A stretch of DNA of 64,000 nucleotides from Halomonas sp. (lineage in GTDB: Bacteria; Pseudomonadota; Gammaproteobacteria; Pseudomonadales; Halomonadaceae), in contig NZ_JAFIFK010000050.1 of NCBI RefSeq assembly GCF_020832045.1, positions 1 to 64,000 on the forward strand, written 5' to 3'. Below, one piece after another: positions 45,492 to 56,109 of this stretch (position 1 is the stretch's first letter; the number at the start of each line of letters is the position of its first letter). A program made the translations under genes and the position numbers. The notes under the pieces are model-generated. The model searched no databases and was not told the origin of the DNA. It worked only from the letters and a program-made list of their open reading frames with translations.

Positions 45492-45513
45492 CAGCCGACC
45501 CGGAGGTCGGCTG
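45492..45513 (-). terminator. intrinsic terminator downstream of rpoS
   Basis: Nine-base-pair stem CAGCCGACC/GGTCGGCTG with a four-base loop, 19 bases after the rpoS stop. A T run flanks it on the plus-strand side (CCGTTTTT) and ATATTTT on the minus side, so it can act both ways. Confidence 0.8.
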
Positions 45514-45531
45514 CCGTTTTTCGATCTGCGG

Positions 45532-46518
45532 TTACTCGTTGAAGATGTTATCCATCGAGAGACCCTGCTTCTCGAGGACGCGGCGCAGCTTCTTTAGTGC
45601 CTCAACCTGAATCTGGCGGACACGCTCACGGGTCAGACCGATTTCGTCGCCGACCTCCTCGAGCGTCGCCGCCTCATGCCCGCGCAGGCCGAAACGTCGC
45701 ACCACGACTTCCATCTGTTTCTCGGTCAGCTCCGCCAGCCACTCATCGACATGCTGTTTGACGTCGATATCGACCAGCGATGACTCGGGGCCCTGTTCGT
45801 TATCGTCGGCCAGGGTCTCGATCAGCGGCTTGTCGCTTTCGCCACCCATCGGATAGTCCACCGAGGAGACACGCTCATTGAGCCCCATCATCTTCTTGAC
45901 CGACTCGACGGGTTTGTCGAGATAGTCGGCAATCTCTTCCGGCGTGGCCTCGTGATCCAGCTTTTGCGTCAGCTCACGTGCCGCGCGCAGATAGATGTTG
46001 AGTTCCTTGACGACATGGATAGGCAGACGAATGGTGCGCGTCTGGTTCATCAGCGCCCGTTCGATGGTCTGACGAATCCACCAGGTCGCATAGGTGGAAA
46101 AGCGAAAGCCACGCTCGGGATCGAACTTTTCGACCGCCCGTATCAGACCGAGGTTACCTTCCTCGATCAAGTCGAGCAGGGTCAGCCCTCGGTTGAGATA
46201 ACGTCGGGCGATCTTGACCACCAGTCTGAGGTTGGACTCGATCATTCGCGCCCGCCCAGCAGGGTCTCCTTTCTGCGCCAGGCGGCCGTAATAAACCTCT
46301 TCCTCTGGCGACAGCAAGGGGGAAAAGCCGATTTCGTTGAGATAGATCTGAGTGGCGTCTAGGCTATGGTGGTAGTGCTTGTCTTCTCGACTCAGCGCCT
46401 TTTCGAAGGCTGCCTCGTCGTCGCTGGTCGAATTGTCCGATGCCGTACCGAGCTCCTGCTCGGCCTCGGTCACGTCATCGAGATCAACATCCTGAAGGTC
46501 CCGTTCAAGCATGCTCAT
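45532..46518 (-). CDS. rpoS: RNA polymerase sigma factor RpoS
   Basis: Stationary-phase and general-stress sigma factor, 328 residues. Regions in order: 1.2 ([20 protein letters not shown]), 2 ([37 protein letters not shown]), 3 and 4.2 ([20 protein letters not shown]). The ATG at 46518 ([10 protein letters not shown]) follows GGGGTAGAA. Gene order nlpD-rpoS is the classical one; part of its transcription usually starts inside nlpD. Confidence 0.97.
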   Translation of the reverse strand: MSMLERDLQDVDLDDVTEAEQELGTASDNSTSDDEAAFEKALSREDKHYHHSLDATQIYLNEIGFSPLLSPEEEVYYGRLAQKGDPAGRARMIESNLRLVVKIARRYLNRGLTLLDLIEEGNLGLIRAVEKFDPERGFRFSTYATWWIRQTIERALMNQTRTIRLPIHVVKELNIYLRAARELTQKLDHEATPEEIADYLDKPVESVKKMMGLNERVSSVDYPMGGESDKPLIETLADDNEQGPESSLVDIDVKQHVDEWLAELTEKQMEVVVRRFGLRGHEAATLEEVGDEIGLTRERVRQIQVEALKKLRRVLEKQGLSMDNIFNE

Positions 46519-46603
46519 CGGTTCTACCCCGTGGTTTCGTCCTGAAATGTCGTTCTCTCTGGCTTGGTTCACAGCGCAGAGTTCTAATTATTCTTGACTC
46601 TTG

Positions 46604-46625
46604 CTGGCACCCGTACGGGTGCCAG
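46604..46625. repeat. perfect 22-base palindrome in the nlpD-rpoS spacer
   Basis: CTGGCACCCG-TA-CGGGTGCCAG reads the same on both strands and lies 86 bases upstream of the rpoS start and 38 bases after the nlpD stop. No T run follows on the minus strand. It could be an operator or a leader hairpin on the rpoS mRNA. Confidence 0.7.
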
Positions 46626-46662
46626 CGACCTCCTTGTCACCCCGGCGATAACCGCAAGACGG

Positions 46663-47742
46663 CTACCTCTCCGGCAGGTACTTCAGAGGGTCCTGAGGCT
46701 GGCCATCCTTGCGCACCTCGAAATGCAGCCTGGTACTTTCGGCGTCGCTGTCGCCCATCGTGGCGATGACCTGGCCGGCCTCCACCACGTCGTTCTCCGT
46801 CACCCGGAGGCTGTCGTTATGGGCATAGGCGCTAAGGTACTGGTCATTGTGCTTGAGCAAGATGAGGTTGCCATAACCCCGTACCCCGCTACCGGCATAG
46901 ACCACGATACCGGGCCCGGCTGCTTTGACAGGTTGCCCCTTTTGCCCGGCAATATCAATGCCGGCGGTTATGCTACCGCCTTCACCGAAGCGGCCGATCA
47001 ATTCCCCGTCTGCGGGCCACTGCCAGGGCACCTCGTCGACTGGCGTATAGGTACGACTCTCGCTGGCGGGCTGACGTTCCGGCTCGCCCGCCACCGCGGT
47101 CCCGGCATCGGGTTCGGGCTGAGTCGCAGGCTGTGGTTCCGGCTGTGGTTCAGGCTCGGGTTGTGCCTCAGGCTGTGCGGCGATGGCCACGTCGGCATCG
47201 ACGATGGGTTCTGGAGCACGTTGCGCTTCCGGCTCGGGGGTCCGAGGCGCCGACTCAGCGACCTGCTGAGCACCTGCCACTGCCATCTCAGTGGGAGCAC
47301 GGCCCTCGGCATCGAGGGGCTCGGCCGCCAGCCTGCGGTTGCGCTCGATCGCCTGTTCATCGGGCAGCAACCAGTCATCACCCGCCTGTGACGCGGCACC
47401 ACCGCCCAAGGCAGTGGCTGTCGCCACCTGAGGACCACCAAGGCCGGGGGACGGCTCCGTGCGCGACGGCGCCGCCGCACCATCGCCAAGTCGCAGCTGC
47501 TGACCGGTCTGAATGCGATACGGTGGGGCAATCTGGTTGAGTCTGGCCAGATCGCGGTAATCCATGTCATGCCGCCAGGCGATGCCATAAAGCGTATCGC
47601 CCTGCTCAACCGTATAGTGGCTGGCCTGGGTACGCTCACGACTCACCGAAAGGTCGCGAACCTGCGGAGCAGAATACTCCTGCTGTGCAGCACAGCCGGT
47701 CATTGCCAAAGCAATGGCCGAAACGAGAAAGACCTTACGCAT
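46663..47742 (-). CDS. nlpD: LysM/M23 lipoprotein NlpD, amidase activator
   Basis: Outer-membrane lipoprotein of 359 residues: lipobox MTGC (Cys17), LysM domain (HYTVEQGDTLYGIAWRHD), a long Pro/Glu/Gln-rich linker, then a LytM (M23) domain at the end. The zinc ligands are lost: AGIDIA lacks the first His, and RLHFEVR has only one of the HxH pair. It thus should activate the AmiC amidase instead of cutting peptidoglycan. The ATG at 47742 overlaps the stop of popT by eight bases. Confidence 0.95.
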   Translation of the reverse strand: MRKVFLVSAIALAMTGCAAQQEYSAPQVRDLSVSRERTQASHYTVEQGDTLYGIAWRHDMDYRDLARLNQIAPPYRIQTGQQLRLGDGAAAPSRTEPSPGLGGPQVATATALGGGAASQAGDDWLLPDEQAIERNRRLAAEPLDAEGRAPTEMAVAGAQQVAESAPRTPEPEAQRAPEPIVDADVAIAAQPEAQPEPEPQPEPQPATQPEPDAGTAVAGEPERQPASESRTYTPVDEVPWQWPADGELIGRFGEGGSITAGIDIAGQKGQPVKAAGPGIVVYAGSGVRGYGNLILLKHNDQYLSAYAHNDSLRVTENDVVEAGQVIATMGDSDAESTRLHFEVRKDGQPQDPLKYLPER

Positions 47743-48721
47743 GGGAGCTCTCCTCCTTGTCAGGCGATTGTTGGGGGCCATTACCCACCTTGCCCGACGT
47801 GCCGCCACCGACGTTGCGTCCCAGTACGAGTACCAGGGCAGCGCCGAGCAGCATGGCAACCAGCACGGGAAGCATCAACCCGGGCTCGCCGGTCAAGATG
47901 GCGTAGTCGCCTGGGGTCAGGTAGCGATAGTCGAGCGGGATCATTTGGCCTTCTGGCCCAAGCTGATAGCGAACGAGTTCCCGCCATGGCCAGAGCACTG
48001 GCAGCGAGCCGATGATGAAGCCGATGAGCAGTTGCAGCGTGGCCGTGTGGTAATGGCGCAACAACCATGAGAGCAGGCGAGAAAAGCCAAACAGACCTAT
48101 CAGACAGCCAACCGCGAAAGTCGAAAGCAGTGACAGGTCGAAGCTGCGGATGCCCTGCATCACGGTACCGTAGAGTCCCATGGTGAGCAGCAGGAAGCTG
48201 CCCGACACCCCGGGCAGCAGCAGCGCGCTGATGGCAATGGCTCCACCGACGATCAACACCAGCGAAGGACTCCCCAGCTGGGTGATCAGGGGCATCAACG
48301 ATGGCAGGCCGTGGGCCAGCAGTAGCCCCGCAATCAGCGGGAGCAGGTGCCATAGCTTCCAGTCGGCGGGGTGACGGCTCACCACGATGGCCGAAGCCGC
48401 TACCAGGCCGAAGAAGAAACCGTTCAACAGCAGCGGGTGATCGTCCATCAGCCAGACCACGAGATGTGCCACGCTGATCAGACTTAGACCGATGCCCAAC
48501 AGCAGCGGCAAGGCAAAGGCCAGATTGAGATGGTGATAGAGCCCTGACAGACCGCCACGGCGCCAGGCCGGATAGGCGCTGGGGCCGAATTGCTTGATCG
48601 TGTGAATCAGTTCCTCATAGATGCCGGTGACGAAGGCGATGGTGCCACCGGAAACTCCAGGCACGGCATCGGCTGCGCCCATGCCGGCACCCTTGAGGAA
48701 CACACTGAAATGTCGCTTCAA
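47735..48721 (-). CDS. popT: DUF368 undecaprenyl-phosphate translocase PopT
   Basis: Inner-membrane protein of 328 residues with about ten spans and the twin DUF368 motifs GMGAADAVPGVSGGTIAF and ALLLPGVSGSFLLLTMGLYG. The family was shown to flip undecaprenyl phosphate back across the membrane for cell-wall synthesis (with DedA-type UptA). The start is TTG at 48721, seven bases after AAGGAG, overlapping the pcm stop as TTGA; the next ATG at 48682 would remove the conserved first residues. It is inserted between pcm and nlpD. Confidence 0.93.
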   Translation of the reverse strand: MKRHFSVFLKGAGMGAADAVPGVSGGTIAFVTGIYEELIHTIKQFGPSAYPAWRRGGLSGLYHHLNLAFALPLLLGIGLSLISVAHLVVWLMDDHPLLLNGFFFGLVAASAIVVSRHPADWKLWHLLPLIAGLLLAHGLPSLMPLITQLGSPSLVLIVGGAIAISALLLPGVSGSFLLLTMGLYGTVMQGIRSFDLSLLSTFAVGCLIGLFGFSRLLSWLLRHYHTATLQLLIGFIIGSLPVLWPWRELVRYQLGPEGQMIPLDYRYLTPGDYAILTGEPGLMLPVLVAMLLGAALVLVLGRNVGGGTSGKVGNGPQQSPDKEESSHA

Positions 48722-49398
48722 CGAATCACTCCTTGCAGCAGCGGCACGAAACGAACCCGCTCCAGCCGCTGAACCTCCTGTTTTTGACCGACCCTACGCA
48801 CCCGAGTCAGCCATTGTTCCCCGTCCGGATCCGCCAGCGGCAGGATCATCACGCCCCCCACGGCAAGCTGCGAGATCAACATCTCGGGCAGCTCCTGGGC
48901 ACAGGCGGTGAGCAGCACGACATCGAACGGCGCAGCCTCCTGCCAGCCATGACCGCCATCTGCGAGACGCAGGCGCGCATTGGTTGCCTGCAGCAGGCGC
49001 AGGCGTTTCGCTGCCCGATGATGCAAGGCATTGATTCTTTCGACCGACCAGAGTTCCGCCACCAGACGGGAGAGGATCAGCGTCTGATAGCCGGAGCCCG
49101 TGCCGATCTCCAGCACCCGCTGCGGCGCCTCGTTCATCACCAGTTCGGTCATGCGTGCGACCATCCAGGGCTGCGACAGGGTCTGGCCATGACCGATGGG
49201 CAGCGCCGTGTCTTCGTAAGCGCGATGGGCCAACGCTTCATCGAGAAACAGGTGGCGCGGCTCTTCGGCCATCACGCTCAGTACCCGCTCGTCGGTGATA
49301 CCCTGGTCGGCAAGACGCGCCACCATACGGTCACGGGTACGCTGCGATGTCATCCCGACGCCGCGCAGCAGCTCCGATCTTCGTTCAGGTAAATGCAT
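48718..49398 (-). CDS. pcm: protein-L-isoaspartate O-methyltransferase
   Basis: SAM-dependent repair enzyme for isoaspartyl residues in aged proteins, 226 residues. Motifs: [34 protein letters not shown] and SAM-binding [12 protein letters not shown]. The start is either the ATG at 49398 ([14 protein letters not shown] upstream) or at 49353 ([10 protein letters not shown]), the usual beginning of pseudomonad Pcm; the longer form overlaps surE by 14 bases. Confidence 0.95.
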   Translation of the reverse strand: MHLPERRSELLRGVGMTSQRTRDRMVARLADQGITDERVLSVMAEEPRHLFLDEALAHRAYEDTALPIGHGQTLSQPWMVARMTELVMNEAPQRVLEIGTGSGYQTLILSRLVAELWSVERINALHHRAAKRLRLLQATNARLRLADGGHGWQEAAPFDVVLLTACAQELPEMLISQLAVGGVMILPLADPDGEQWLTRVRRVGQKQEVQRLERVRFVPLLQGVIR

Positions 49399-50131
49399 CC
49401 AGCCAGCCTTGCACGTCTGCGATTGCTGCATGCCGAGTCAAGTCGGTATGCAGCGGGGTTATCGATACATAACCCGCCTCGATGGCGGCAAAATCGGTGT
49501 CCTCGCCATCATCGGCGTTCTGCCCTACAGCCGCAATCCAGTAGCGCAATCGGCCCCGAGGGTCACGCACCTCCATCGGCCGATCCGCCGGCCCACGATA
49601 GCCCATGCGAGTCACCCGGAACCCCTGAATGTCCTCCCAGGGCAGATCCGGCACGTTGACGTTTAGCAGGCTCCGGGGGGGCAGCGAGAGCTGGTCGGCG
49701 GCACCGACCAGGGTCGCGGCGACACGGCCAGCGGTGTCGAAATGGTGCGTGCCGACCAGTGACATGGCAATAGCCGGCATACCGAGATTGCGTCCCTCCA
49801 TGGCGGCCGCCACAGTGCCCGAATAGAGCACGTCGTCGCCCAGATTGCCGCCATGGTTGATGCCCGCGATCACCAGATCGGGACGCTCGTCCCAAACACC
49901 GTTGACCCCTAGATAGACGCAGTCGGCCGGCGTACCGTCGACACAGTGAAAGCCGTTGTCCAGTGCCGTCAAGGCCAAGGGGCGATTGAGCGTGAGCGAA
50001 TTGCTTGCGCCGCTACGATCGCGGTCGGGTGCCACCACGCGCAGCCTGGCGTGAGGCTCGAGGGCTTCATAAAGGGCCCGCAGCCCCGGCGCATGGACAC
50101 CGTCATCGTTGGAAAGCAGGAGTCTACGCAT
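49385..50131 (-). CDS. surE: 5'/3'-nucleotidase SurE
   Basis: Metal-dependent nucleotidase and exopolyphosphatase of the stress-survival operon, 248 residues. It begins [20 protein letters not shown]; the metal site continues in [20 protein letters not shown] and [20 protein letters not shown]. The ATG at 50131 follows GGAGG and is preferred over one eight codons upstream. It precedes pcm. Confidence 0.97.
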   Translation of the reverse strand: MRRLLLSNDDGVHAPGLRALYEALEPHARLRVVAPDRDRSGASNSLTLNRPLALTALDNGFHCVDGTPADCVYLGVNGVWDERPDLVIAGINHGGNLGDDVLYSGTVAAAMEGRNLGMPAIAMSLVGTHHFDTAGRVAATLVGAADQLSLPPRSLLNVNVPDLPWEDIQGFRVTRMGYRGPADRPMEVRDPRGRLRYWIAAVGQNADDGEDTDFAAIEAGYVSITPLHTDLTRHAAIADVQGWLDAFT

Positions 50132-50151
50132 ATCGGTTTGGCCTCCAGTTT

Positions 50152-51240
50152 TCATCCGGGCTCATGCCCAGGCGCCTTGCGTTCGGCGAAAGACGCCAAC
50201 GTTGGATGAGCGATCAGTTCGCGCAGCACCGCCGTGGCGAAACTGCCGCGGGGCAGATGGAAATCGAGCCGAGCCGTAACACCATCCACCGTGAGCTTCG
50301 GTTGGTCGAGGCGCATGCGCAGGGCACGCCGGGCCATCTTTACGCCAGCCTGCTCCAGCCCCCGGCACAGCGGCGCATGGCGTTCGACGATGGCCCGTTC
50401 GAAATGGGCGGCCTCACTCGTGGCAAGGGATTCACCAATCCCCCACAGCATGCCCGCGGGATGCAAGTCGAGGCGCTCGGCACGCTGGTCAAGCTCGGCA
50501 TCGGGGGAGTCCACGAGGAACTGGCTTGCCGTGCCGTCCAGCATTGCCACATCACCTGCCAGCAGTCGCCCCCAGCTGCCGTCGGCCAGACGCATGGCCA
50601 GCAGCTCGTTGAACAGGTAACTGCGTGCGGTAGAGAGCAGCATGCCCTCGCGATCGTCGCGCTTGCGCCAGCCACGTGCCAGCAGCGCTCGCGCACGAGT
50701 AAGATTGCGCCCCTCGGGACCGAAACGCTGCGGGCCGAAGAGGTTGGGAACGCCATGCAGGCAAAGCCAATCCCAGCGTGCGGCGAGCTCCGCCCCTACC
50801 GCCTCCCCCGTAATACGCAGTGAAAAGCGATTGGCGCGATGCACGCCGCGCTTCAGCTTGCGCGGATGACGCACCTGCTCCAGTACCCGCACCCCAAGGG
50901 CGGCAAGCTGCTCAGCCAGGTCGTCCGGGGCCTGCTGGCCCGGCAAGTGCACCGAGAGCCACTGCCGGGTCACGGCGATGCGATCCTTCATGCCCGAGTA
51001 GCCCACCGCCCGGGGCGATACCTGGCAGGCTCGCGCTAGGTGACGAACCGCTTCCAGCGTCGTCAGCCCGCGCTTCTCGACCCATAGCCAGAGATGCTCG
51101 CCGTGCTCCTCGGGAACGAAACCGAGCACCTCCTCTACCACGAAATCCTCCGGCTCGGCGCGATAGTCGCCTGCACGCGGCGGGCCAAAGTCTGGCTCTG
51201 TCGCTCGGGGCCAGTCGCCCGGCCGGATAGCCTCACTCAC
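50152..51240 (-). CDS. truD: tRNA pseudouridine(13) synthase TruD
   Basis: Makes pseudouridine 13 in tRNA-Glu and related tRNAs, 362 residues. Motifs: [19 protein letters not shown], the catalytic Asp in [15 protein letters not shown], and NRFSLRITG; the inserted TRUD domain carries [10 protein letters not shown]. The start is GTG at 51240, seven bases after AGGGGG, overlapping ispF by eight bases. Confidence 0.96.
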   Translation of the reverse strand: MSEAIRPGDWPRATEPDFGPPRAGDYRAEPEDFVVEEVLGFVPEEHGEHLWLWVEKRGLTTLEAVRHLARACQVSPRAVGYSGMKDRIAVTRQWLSVHLPGQQAPDDLAEQLAALGVRVLEQVRHPRKLKRGVHRANRFSLRITGEAVGAELAARWDWLCLHGVPNLFGPQRFGPEGRNLTRARALLARGWRKRDDREGMLLSTARSYLFNELLAMRLADGSWGRLLAGDVAMLDGTASQFLVDSPDAELDQRAERLDLHPAGMLWGIGESLATSEAAHFERAIVERHAPLCRGLEQAGVKMARRALRMRLDQPKLTVDGVTARLDFHLPRGSFATAVLRELIAHPTLASFAERKAPGHEPG

Positions 51241-51724
51241 TCAGTGCCCCCTGACGCATCAGCAACACCACGGCCTCGGCGGCGATACCCTCGCCGCGAC
51301 CGGTGAAACCGAGTCGCTCGCTGGTCGTGGCCTTGACGTTGACCGCATCCAGCGCAAGCTCCAGGTCCTCGGCGATGTGCACACACATGGCTGCAACATG
51401 AGGGGCCAGCTTAGGGGCCTGAGCGATCACCGTGGCATCGACGTTGCCCACCCGGTAGCCCGCCTCTCGCACCAGGCTGGCCACGTGTCGCAACAGGGCT
51501 CGACTGTCGGCACCGGCCCAGGCCGGGTCAGAGTCGGGAAAATGCCGACCGATATCGCCCAGGGCGCAGGCGCCGAGCAGCGCATCGCTGACGGCATGCA
51601 GCAGAACGTCGCCATCGGAGTGGGCCACGAAGCCGTGAGCGAAGGGAATGGCCACGCCACCTATCATGAGATGGTCACCGTCACCGAAACGATGGACGTC
51701 GAAGCCGTGGCCGATGCGCAGCAT
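51233..51724 (-). CDS. ispF: 2-C-methyl-D-erythritol 2,4-cyclodiphosphate synthase
   Basis: Fifth step of the MEP isoprenoid route, 163 residues. Metal and substrate residues in [40 protein letters not shown] and [13 protein letters not shown]-terminal [20 protein letters not shown]. Its ATG abuts the ispD stop, with AAGAGG inside the end of ispD, so the pair is coupled as in E. coli. Confidence 0.97.
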   Translation of the reverse strand: MLRIGHGFDVHRFGDGDHLMIGGVAIPFAHGFVAHSDGDVLLHAVSDALLGACALGDIGRHFPDSDPAWAGADSRALLRHVASLVREAGYRVGNVDATVIAQAPKLAPHVAAMCVHIAEDLELALDAVNVKATTSERLGFTGRGEGIAAEAVVLLMRQGALSE

Positions 51725-52474
51725 TCAGGTTTCCTCTTGCGGATTATCGGAAGCTACCAAGGGCTCGCCCTGCTGGGCGGCAAGAATATGCCCTGCCAGA
51801 GCCAGATCCTCCGGATGAGTGATCTTGATATTGTCGCGCCGGCCCGGCACCAGGCGTGGAGAGAGTCCCAGCGCCTCTACCGCAGAGGCTTCGTCGGTCA
51901 CCCCGACATCGCCCACCGCCGCCTCGTGCAACGCCCGACGCAGCAGGCCATAGCGGAAGCCCTGGGGCGTCTGGGCTTGCCACAGCCCGTCTCTCGACTC
52001 GGTGCGGGCAATGCGTTGCCGACCATCGTCGCGTTTCATGGTATCGGCTACCGGCGTCGCCAGCAGAGCCCCCACGGGGTCTTCGCGCAGGGCTGCCGCC
52101 AGACGGGCAAGAGCCGCCAGCGTGACGCAAGGGCGCGCCACGTCATGCACCAGCACTAAATCTTCATCGCGGGCCTCGCCTGCCAGTGCTGACAGGGCCT
52201 GACGCACCGAGTCGGCCCGTTCGGCGCCACCGGGCGTGCGCCGCCACTCGGCAAAAGGCACCCAAACGGGATCGAAATGCACGTCGTCAGGATCGAGACA
52301 CAGGCACAGTTTCGCTTGGGGAAACGCTTGGTGCAGCCGTGCAAGGGTATGTGCCAGCACCGGGCGACCGCCCAGCATCAAGTACTGCTTGGGTAGCTCG
52401 GCGCCCATGCGCCGCCCACGCCCCGCAGCAGGAACTACCAGCCACAGCCTCTCGCCAGCACTGCACTCACTCAT
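51725..52474 (-). CDS. ispD: 2-C-methyl-D-erythritol 4-phosphate cytidylyltransferase
   Basis: Third step of the MEP route: couples CTP to methylerythritol phosphate; 249 residues. Nucleotide-binding start VVPAAGRGRRMGAELPKQYL, then VLVHDVARPCVT and a C-terminal DNIKITHPEDLALA. It overlaps ftsB by four bases and runs into ispF without a gap. Confidence 0.97.
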   Translation of the reverse strand: MSECSAGERLWLVVPAAGRGRRMGAELPKQYLMLGGRPVLAHTLARLHQAFPQAKLCLCLDPDDVHFDPVWVPFAEWRRTPGGAERADSVRQALSALAGEARDEDLVLVHDVARPCVTLAALARLAAALREDPVGALLATPVADTMKRDDGRQRIARTESRDGLWQAQTPQGFRYGLLRRALHEAAVGDVGVTDEASAVEALGLSPRLVPGRRDNIKITHPEDLALAGHILAAQQGEPLVASDNPQEET

Positions 52475-52818
52475 TGGCCGCCTCCGCCCGGGCCAGCTAC
52501 AGACGGTTCGGGGTTACCGGCCGGCCCCATACTGCCCTCGATCACCACACCGGGCACCCAATAGAACTGCTCGTCGGTACGTACCATGCCGATGTCGCTG
52601 CGGGCACGCTCCTCTATGGCGTCGAGTCCCGTCTGTAGGTCGATGACCTCGGCGGCAAGCCGCTGATTGCGGTCGCGCAGGGGCTTGTTGTCGGCATCGA
52701 GCATGGCCACGCGCTCGCGAATTTCGCGCAGCTCATGGATGCCGCCATCACCCAGCCACAGGCGATATTGCAGCAGCGCCAGCAGCATCAGCAGGGCGAT
52801 GGCGAGCCACTTGAGCAT
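52471..52818 (-). CDS. ftsB: cell division protein FtsB
   Basis: Bitopic divisome protein of 115 residues: one span (WLAIALLMLLALLQYRLWL), GDGGIHELREIRERV, then a coiled coil (LDADNKPLRDRNQRLAAEVI) and a periplasmic tail ending in a Gly/Pro-rich stretch. It forms a complex with FtsL and FtsQ. It heads the ftsB-ispD-ispF-truD series; eno, often upstream, is not seen. Confidence 0.95.
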   Translation of the reverse strand: MLKWLAIALLMLLALLQYRLWLGDGGIHELREIRERVAMLDADNKPLRDRNQRLAAEVIDLQTGLDAIEERARSDIGMVRTDEQFYWVPGVVIEGSMGPAGNPEPSVAGPGGGGQ

Positions 52819-52892
52819 CGGCAGAAGACCTCATGAATCGGAATGGCCGGCATTATGCCATCAACGACCGTTCGGCTCACTCCCTGAACGCC

Positions 52893-54026
52893 TCACGCTC
52901 TAAATGGCAGAGCCTTTTCGGCGGCCCGGCAGTAAGCCTCGACATGTCGGCGCTCCTCATCGCAGAAACGCGCCACGGCAGCACGCAGGCCCGGATCGCC
53001 AAGATGGTGAAGCGAGCGTAGCCGCCTGGGCGCGAATCCACGCACCAGCTTGTGCTCGCCCTGGGTACCGGGATCGAAGCAGGTCAAGCCGTTTTCCAGG
53101 CAGTGTTCGATGCCTTGGTAGTAGCACGCCTCGAAGTGCAGACAGTCGGCCAGGACCTCACTGCCCCAATAGCGTCCGTAGAGCGTGTGACTCCCCTGCA
53201 GGCAGAGCGCAGCGGCCACTGGCTGATCGTCGAGGCGCGCCTGGATCAGCAGCAATGCTTCGGGCATGGTGCGATGCAAGCGACGGAAGAAGTCGAGGTT
53301 GAGGTAGCCGTGACGCCCGCGCTCGAGATAGGTCATCTCATAGCAGCGGAAGAAGTGCTCGAGCTCCCGGTCCCCTATCGCCTCACTCGTGAGGCGATGC
53401 AGGGTCAGCCCCTGCTCGCTCACGCGACGCCGTTCGCGACGAATCGTCTTGCGCCGCTTCGCCGTCATGGCCGCCAGATAGCCTTCGAAGTTGCCATATC
53501 CGTGATCGAGCCACTGGAACTGCACCCCATGTCGCACCAGCAGATCGGGCCTTGCCGCCAGCCAGGCCTCTACATCGTCATCGGTGGCGAACAGCAGATG
53601 CCAGCTCGACAGCTCACTGTTGTCCCATGCTTCGGCCAGCAGCGAACGGGCTTGCAACGGGTCGACGTCAGCCGCCAAGGCCAGCCGCGGCCCCGGCACC
53701 GGCGAGAAGGGAATGGCAGTGAGGCCCTTGGGATAGTAGCGCCCGCCGGCACGCTCCCAGGCATCTGCCCAGCTCCAGTCGAAGACGTATTCGCCGTAGG
53801 AATGGAACTTGTGGTAGTGGGGCATGACGCCGACCAGCGATTCACCGCGCCACAGCGTCAGATGATTCGGTAGCCAGCCCGTCGAGCGACTCGCTGCGCC
53901 ACTGGCTTCGAGCGCATGAAGGAACTGGTGTCGCAGGAAGGGGTGGTCATCGCCAACCAAGGCATTCCATGCGGCCTCCGGCGCGGCTTCAACGGCTGGC
54001 AGCTGCTTGAGGATCAGCTCGGGCAT
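52893..54026 (-). CDS. GNAT-like / peptidoglycan-biosynthesis-related family protein (PF04339)
   Basis: A 377-residue protein of the family once called DUF482, with a FemAB/GNAT-like fold: [15 protein letters not shown] near the start, [20 protein letters not shown], and a C-terminal block [21 protein letters not shown]. The name in databases comes from distant similarity to FemAB; the activity is unknown. The frame continues far upstream into the edd promoter, but the ATG at 54026 ([10 protein letters not shown]) fits the family. It diverges from edd. Confidence 0.82.
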   Translation of the reverse strand: MPELILKQLPAVEAAPEAAWNALVGDDHPFLRHQFLHALEASGAASRSTGWLPNHLTLWRGESLVGVMPHYHKFHSYGEYVFDWSWADAWERAGGRYYPKGLTAIPFSPVPGPRLALAADVDPLQARSLLAEAWDNSELSSWHLLFATDDDVEAWLAARPDLLVRHGVQFQWLDHGYGNFEGYLAAMTAKRRKTIRRERRRVSEQGLTLHRLTSEAIGDRELEHFFRCYEMTYLERGRHGYLNLDFFRRLHRTMPEALLLIQARLDDQPVAAALCLQGSHTLYGRYWGSEVLADCLHFEACYYQGIEHCLENGLTCFDPGTQGEHKLVRGFAPRRLRSLHHLGDPGLRAAVARFCDEERRHVEAYCRAAEKALPFRA

Positions 54027-54117
54027 GCAGGTCCTATCAGAAGGGGCGAAACGCCGGCTGACAAGTGGCCGCCGGCCGCCTACATTGTGCCCAGACCTAC
54101 CAATCCATTTCCATCGC

Positions 54118-54132
54118 TGTAATAAAACTACA
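54118..54132 (+). promoter_or_regulatory. HexR-like operator upstream of edd
   Basis: TGTAATAAAACTACA matches the HexR consensus of gammaproteobacteria (TGTAAT, three A/T, ATTACA) at all but one half-site base. It lies 91 bases before the edd start in an AT-rich stretch. HexR, sensitive to KDPG, usually controls edd, glk and related genes. Confidence 0.6.
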
Positions 54133-54180
54133 TACTTTCTGCCGAGCGCTTCATTTTCGCGCTCAAATGGGAGACAATTG

Positions 54181-54192
54181 TGTAAATTTACA
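54181..54192 (+). promoter_or_regulatory. palindrome TGTAAATTTACA upstream of edd
   Basis: A perfect 12-base palindrome 31 bases before the edd start. It has HexR-type half-sites but no central spacer, so it may be a second, weaker site or an operator of another regulator. Confidence 0.45.
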
Positions 54193-54222
54193 TTCTTTCC
54201 CCTCCAGACGCGAGGTGCTGCC

Positions 54223-56109
54223 ATGGCTCGCCAGACCCCTCTGAACCCCACCGTCGAGCAGGTGACAGAACGCATTCGCCAACGCTCACTCGGTCGCCGC
54301 AAGCTTTACGAAGCGCACATGGCCGCCCAGCACAAACAAGGCGTGCACCGGGGCGAACTCTCCTGCGGCAACCTGGCTCACGGTTTTGCCGGCTGCGATC
54401 ATCCCGGCGACAAGGACAGGCTCAAGCTGACCAACAGCGCCAACCTGGCCATCGTTTCGTCTTATAACGACATGCTCTCGGCCCACCGTCCATTCGAGAG
54501 CTACCCCGAGATCATCAAGCAGGCCGCCCGAGGCATGGGCAGCACGGCACAGTTCGCGGGCGGCGTGCCGGCCATGTGCGACGGCGTCACCCAGGGCATG
54601 CCGGGCATGGAGCTGTCGCTGTTCTCCCGCGATGTGATCGCCATGGCCACCGCCGTGGCACTTTCTCACAACATGTTCGACGCCGTCCTGTATCTAGGAA
54701 TCTGCGACAAGATCGTACCGGGGCTGTTCATCGGTGCGGCGCGCTTTGGCCACCTGCCAGCCCTGTTCGTGCCTGGCGGCCCCATGCCCAGCGGCTTGCC
54801 CAATGACGAGAAGGCCCGTATTCGCCAGCTTTATGCCGAAGGCAAGGCGGGCCGAGAGGAGCTGCTCGAGGCGGAGTCCAACTCCTACCACAGCCCCGGC
54901 ACCTGCACCTTCTATGGCACCGCCAACTCCAATCAGCTGATGATGGAGATGATGGGGCTGCACCTGCCGGGGGCTTCCTTCGTCAACCCGGGCACTCCGC
55001 TGCGCGAAGCCCTGACTCGCTACGCCGCCGAGCAGGCCATTCGCAATACCGAGCAGAGCGGCAACTATCGTCCTTTCTACAAGCAGATAGACGAGCGGGC
55101 CATCGTCAACGCCATGATCGGCCTGCTCGCCTCGGGCGGTTCGACCAACCACACTCTGCATCTGGTGGCGATGGCCGCCGCAGCCGGCGTCACCATCAAC
55201 TGGGACGATTTCACCGAGCTCTCCGCCGTAGTGCCGAGTATGACCCGGATCTACCCCAACGGCAGCGCCGACGTGAACCACTTCCAGGCCGCCGGCGGCA
55301 TGAGCCTGCTGATCCGCGAGCTGCTCGGAGCCGGGCTGCTGCACGGCGACATCCCTACCGTATTCGGTACCGACCTGACCGCTTACTCTCAGGAGCCGTT
55401 CCTCGAAAACGGCAAGTTGGTCTGGCGAGAAGGCCCGACCGAGAGCCTCGACCGTGACGTGCTGCGCCCCGTGGCCGACCCCTTCGCCCCCACCGGCGGC
55501 TTGGTGGTACTCGACGGCAACCTCGGCCGCGGCGTGATCAAGATCTCAGCCGTGAAGCAAGCCAACCGCGTGGTGGAAGCGCCGGTGCGCATCTTCGACG
55601 ACCAGAATCAGGTCAAGGCCGCCTTCGAGTCCGGCGAGCTCGACCGCGACGTGGTTGTGGTCGTGCGCTTCCAGGGTCCCAAGGCCAACGGAATGCCCGA
55701 ACTCCACAAGCTCACGCCCTTTCTCGGCGTGCTGCAGGATCGCGGTTACAAGGTGGCGCTGGTCACGGACGGTCGTATGTCCGGTGCGTCGGGCAAGGTG
55801 CCTGCCGCCATTCACGTCACCCCGGAGGCGGTGGATCGCGGCCCGCTGGCACGGCTGCGCGACGGCGATGTGGTTCGCCTGGACGCCGAGCGAGGCGAAC
55901 TGACCGTTCACGTGGACGCCAGCGAGTTCGCTGGCCGCGGTATCGTCGACCCCAACCTGGAGCGCTATCATTTCGGCATGGGGCGCGAGCTGTTCGGCGG
56001 CTTCCGCCACCTGGCCGCCAGCGCCGAATCGGGCGCCGGAGTATTCGGCGGCTTCGAGGAAGAGGTACTCTCCCGCGAGCTGGAGAAGATCGAGCAGGAG
56101 GATCAATGA
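54223..56109 (+). CDS. edd: phosphogluconate dehydratase
   Basis: First committed enzyme of the Entner-Doudoroff route: 6-phosphogluconate to KDPG; 628 residues. Iron-sulfur ligands are in [28 protein letters not shown] and [17 protein letters not shown]-terminal [19 protein letters not shown] is typical. GAGG before the ATG at 54223 and the family start support it over an upstream frame extension. It leads the edd-glk-mutarotase-kinase operon; eda is not adjacent. Confidence 0.96.
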   Translation: MARQTPLNPTVEQVTERIRQRSLGRRKLYEAHMAAQHKQGVHRGELSCGNLAHGFAGCDHPGDKDRLKLTNSANLAIVSSYNDMLSAHRPFESYPEIIKQAARGMGSTAQFAGGVPAMCDGVTQGMPGMELSLFSRDVIAMATAVALSHNMFDAVLYLGICDKIVPGLFIGAARFGHLPALFVPGGPMPSGLPNDEKARIRQLYAEGKAGREELLEAESNSYHSPGTCTFYGTANSNQLMMEMMGLHLPGASFVNPGTPLREALTRYAAEQAIRNTEQSGNYRPFYKQIDERAIVNAMIGLLASGGSTNHTLHLVAMAAAAGVTINWDDFTELSAVVPSMTRIYPNGSADVNHFQAAGGMSLLIRELLGAGLLHGDIPTVFGTDLTAYSQEPFLENGKLVWREGPTESLDRDVLRPVADPFAPTGGLVVLDGNLGRGVIKISAVKQANRVVEAPVRIFDDQNQVKAAFESGELDRDVVVVVRFQGPKANGMPELHKLTPFLGVLQDRGYKVALVTDGRMSGASGKVPAAIHVTPEAVDRGPLARLRDGDVVRLDAERGELTVHVDASEFAGRGIVDPNLERYHFGMGRELFGGFRHLAASAESGAGVFGGFEEEVLSRELEKIEQEDQ

